From the NCBI GenBank assembly GCA_050014415.1, contig JBEKDJ010000334.1, positions 1 through 5,509 on the forward strand: a stretch of DNA of 5,509 nucleotides, read 5' to 3'. Positions 4,645-5,509 of this stretch are shown here, piece after piece. Each line of letters opens with the position of its first letter. The stretch's first letter is position 1. The DNA is from JBEKDJ01 sp050014415. Its GTDB lineage: Bacteria > Desulfobacterota > BSN033 > UBA1163. The notes beneath the pieces are model-generated. The model searched no databases. It saw only the letters and a list, made by a program, of their open reading frames with translations, and was not told the DNA's origin. Made by a program: the position numbers and the translations under genes.

Positions 4645-5509
4645 ATGAAAGACAATACCAAAATGAAAAGTACCAAATCACTGTGTGGTTTGGAAAACGC
4701 AGATATACGAAATGTTTTTAAGGGTATGGGATACTCGGATGATGATCTGACAACAGGAAGACCTGTTATAGGTATAGCAAATTCATGGAATACGCTGATT
4801 CCGGGACATATTAATTTTAATCAGATCAGTGAACAGGTCAAAAAAGGCATCCACCGCGCTGGAGGCATGGTTTGTGAATTTGGTGTCATTGGAATATGCG
4901 ATGCCCTAGCAAAAAATAGCTTTAATTATGTATTACCTTCCAGAGAAATCATATGCGATTCTGTTGAAGTGATGGCCGGGGCTAATCCGCTCGACGGAAT
5001 TATCCTGTTGGCGTCGTGCGACAAGATCGTGCCGGGAATGTTGATGGCTGCTGCAAGGCTTGATATTCCAGCCATCCTCGTGCCAAGCGGACCCATGTTG
5101 GGCGGTCCTCCATTTGGCGGCCGTAAGGCTGATGCGACATCAGCTTCTGAAGCCTATGGAATGTACAAGACCGGCAAGCTTTCGTTAGAAGAATACAAGA
5201 ATGTTGAAGATCTATCATGCCCGACATGCGGCTCGTGTTCTTTCATGGGTACAGCCAATACGATGTGCTGTCTGGCAGAAGCCATGGGCATGAGTCTTAC
5301 CGATGGTGCGGCAATACCCGCCGTTTATGCGGATAGATTGAGATTGGCCGAACAGTCGGGAGAAGCTATATGTCATCTGGTCAAGCAGGGGATTACTGCC
5401 AGAGACATCATCAACAAGAAATCTTTAGAAAATGCAGTTAAAGTTTGCTTGGCGATTGGGGGGTCAACCAACGCAGTTCTTCATTTAACCGCGTTTGCCT
5501 ACGAAGCAG
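4645..5509 (+). CDS. ilvD: Dihydroxy-acid dehydratase family protein (IlvD/Edd), N-terminal 288 residues, runs off the window
   Basis: About half of a usual 550-570 aa protein is present, with no stop codon before the window end. Canonical blocks are VIGIANSWNTLIPGH (41-55), LPSREIICDSVEVM (97-110), SCDKIVPGMLMAAARLDIPA (124-143), CPTCGSC (192-198), TANTMCCLAEAMGMSL (203-218) and GGSTNAVLHL (272-281). Cys125 and the CPTCGSC cysteines would ligate the Fe-S cluster; Asp86, Asp126 and Lys127 match the family's metal site. PGH rather than PCN at 53-55 points to the E. coli-like class of the family. IlvD dehydrates 2,3-dihydroxy-3-methyl acids to 2-keto acids in valine/isoleucine/leucine synthesis; relatives act on sugar acids. 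Odd point: the usual 'DGIAMGHxGM' is DALAKNSFNY here (86-95), about two residues shorter. The active-site C-terminal half is not visible, so substrate is unproven. Confidence 0.88.
   Translation, partial: MKDNTKMKSTKSLCGLENADIRNVFKGMGYSDDDLTTGRPVIGIANSWNTLIPGHINFNQISEQVKKGIHRAGGMVCEFGVIGICDALAKNSFNYVLPSREIICDSVEVMAGANPLDGIILLASCDKIVPGMLMAAARLDIPAILVPSGPMLGGPPFGGRKADATSASEAYGMYKTGKLSLEEYKNVEDLSCPTCGSCSFMGTANTMCCLAEAMGMSLTDGAAIPAVYADRLRLAEQSGEAICHLVKQGITARDIINKKSLENAVKVCLAIGGSTNAVLHLTAFAYEA

Overview
The window is a forward-strand transport locus from a Gram-negative bacterium. It encodes a complete LIV/HAAT-type ABC importer (branched-chain amino acid transporter family), followed by the start of a dihydroxy-acid dehydratase (IlvD/Edd family) gene. 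Near-balanced base composition, a periplasmic binding protein with a classical signal peptide, and many Lys/Glu-rich segments would fit an anaerobic Desulfobacterota-like organism (for example Syntrophales). That assignment is inference only; no marker gene is present.

Layout: bases 1-113 hold the 3' end of the LivG-type ATPase. It overlaps the LivF-type ATPase (94-828) by 20 bases. After a 93-base gap come the two permeases, LivH (922-1815) and LivM (1819-2766), which are tightly coupled with a 3-base gap. A gene-free 343-base leader (2767-3109) follows. It holds a 14-base palindrome next to a TATAAT box, a G/C-rich imperfect hairpin, a perfect Shine-Dalgarno sequence in front of a 9-codon mini-ORF, and a 32-base dyad ending just upstream of the livK ribosome binding site. 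The substrate-binding protein LivK runs from 3110 to 4327 (405 aa). A very strong intrinsic terminator (4377-4420) closes the transporter unit. A gene-free stretch of about 220 bases then leads to the dehydratase gene (4645 to window end, incomplete).

How it works together: the exported binding protein should capture a small carboxylate or amino acid in the periplasm and deliver it to the LivH/LivM channel, with LivG/LivF driving import by ATP hydrolysis. The dehydratase would fit branched-chain amino acid synthesis, or catabolism of an imported hydroxy acid, but the terminator suggests it is transcribed separately.

The least ordinary observations are the dehydratase's altered loop (the usual GHxGM motif is absent while the metal and Fe-S ligands remain), a base-composition step inside that gene, and the elaborate livK leader. 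No CRISPR array, mobile element, tRNA or rRNA was seen, and I found no clear case for a wholly new system.
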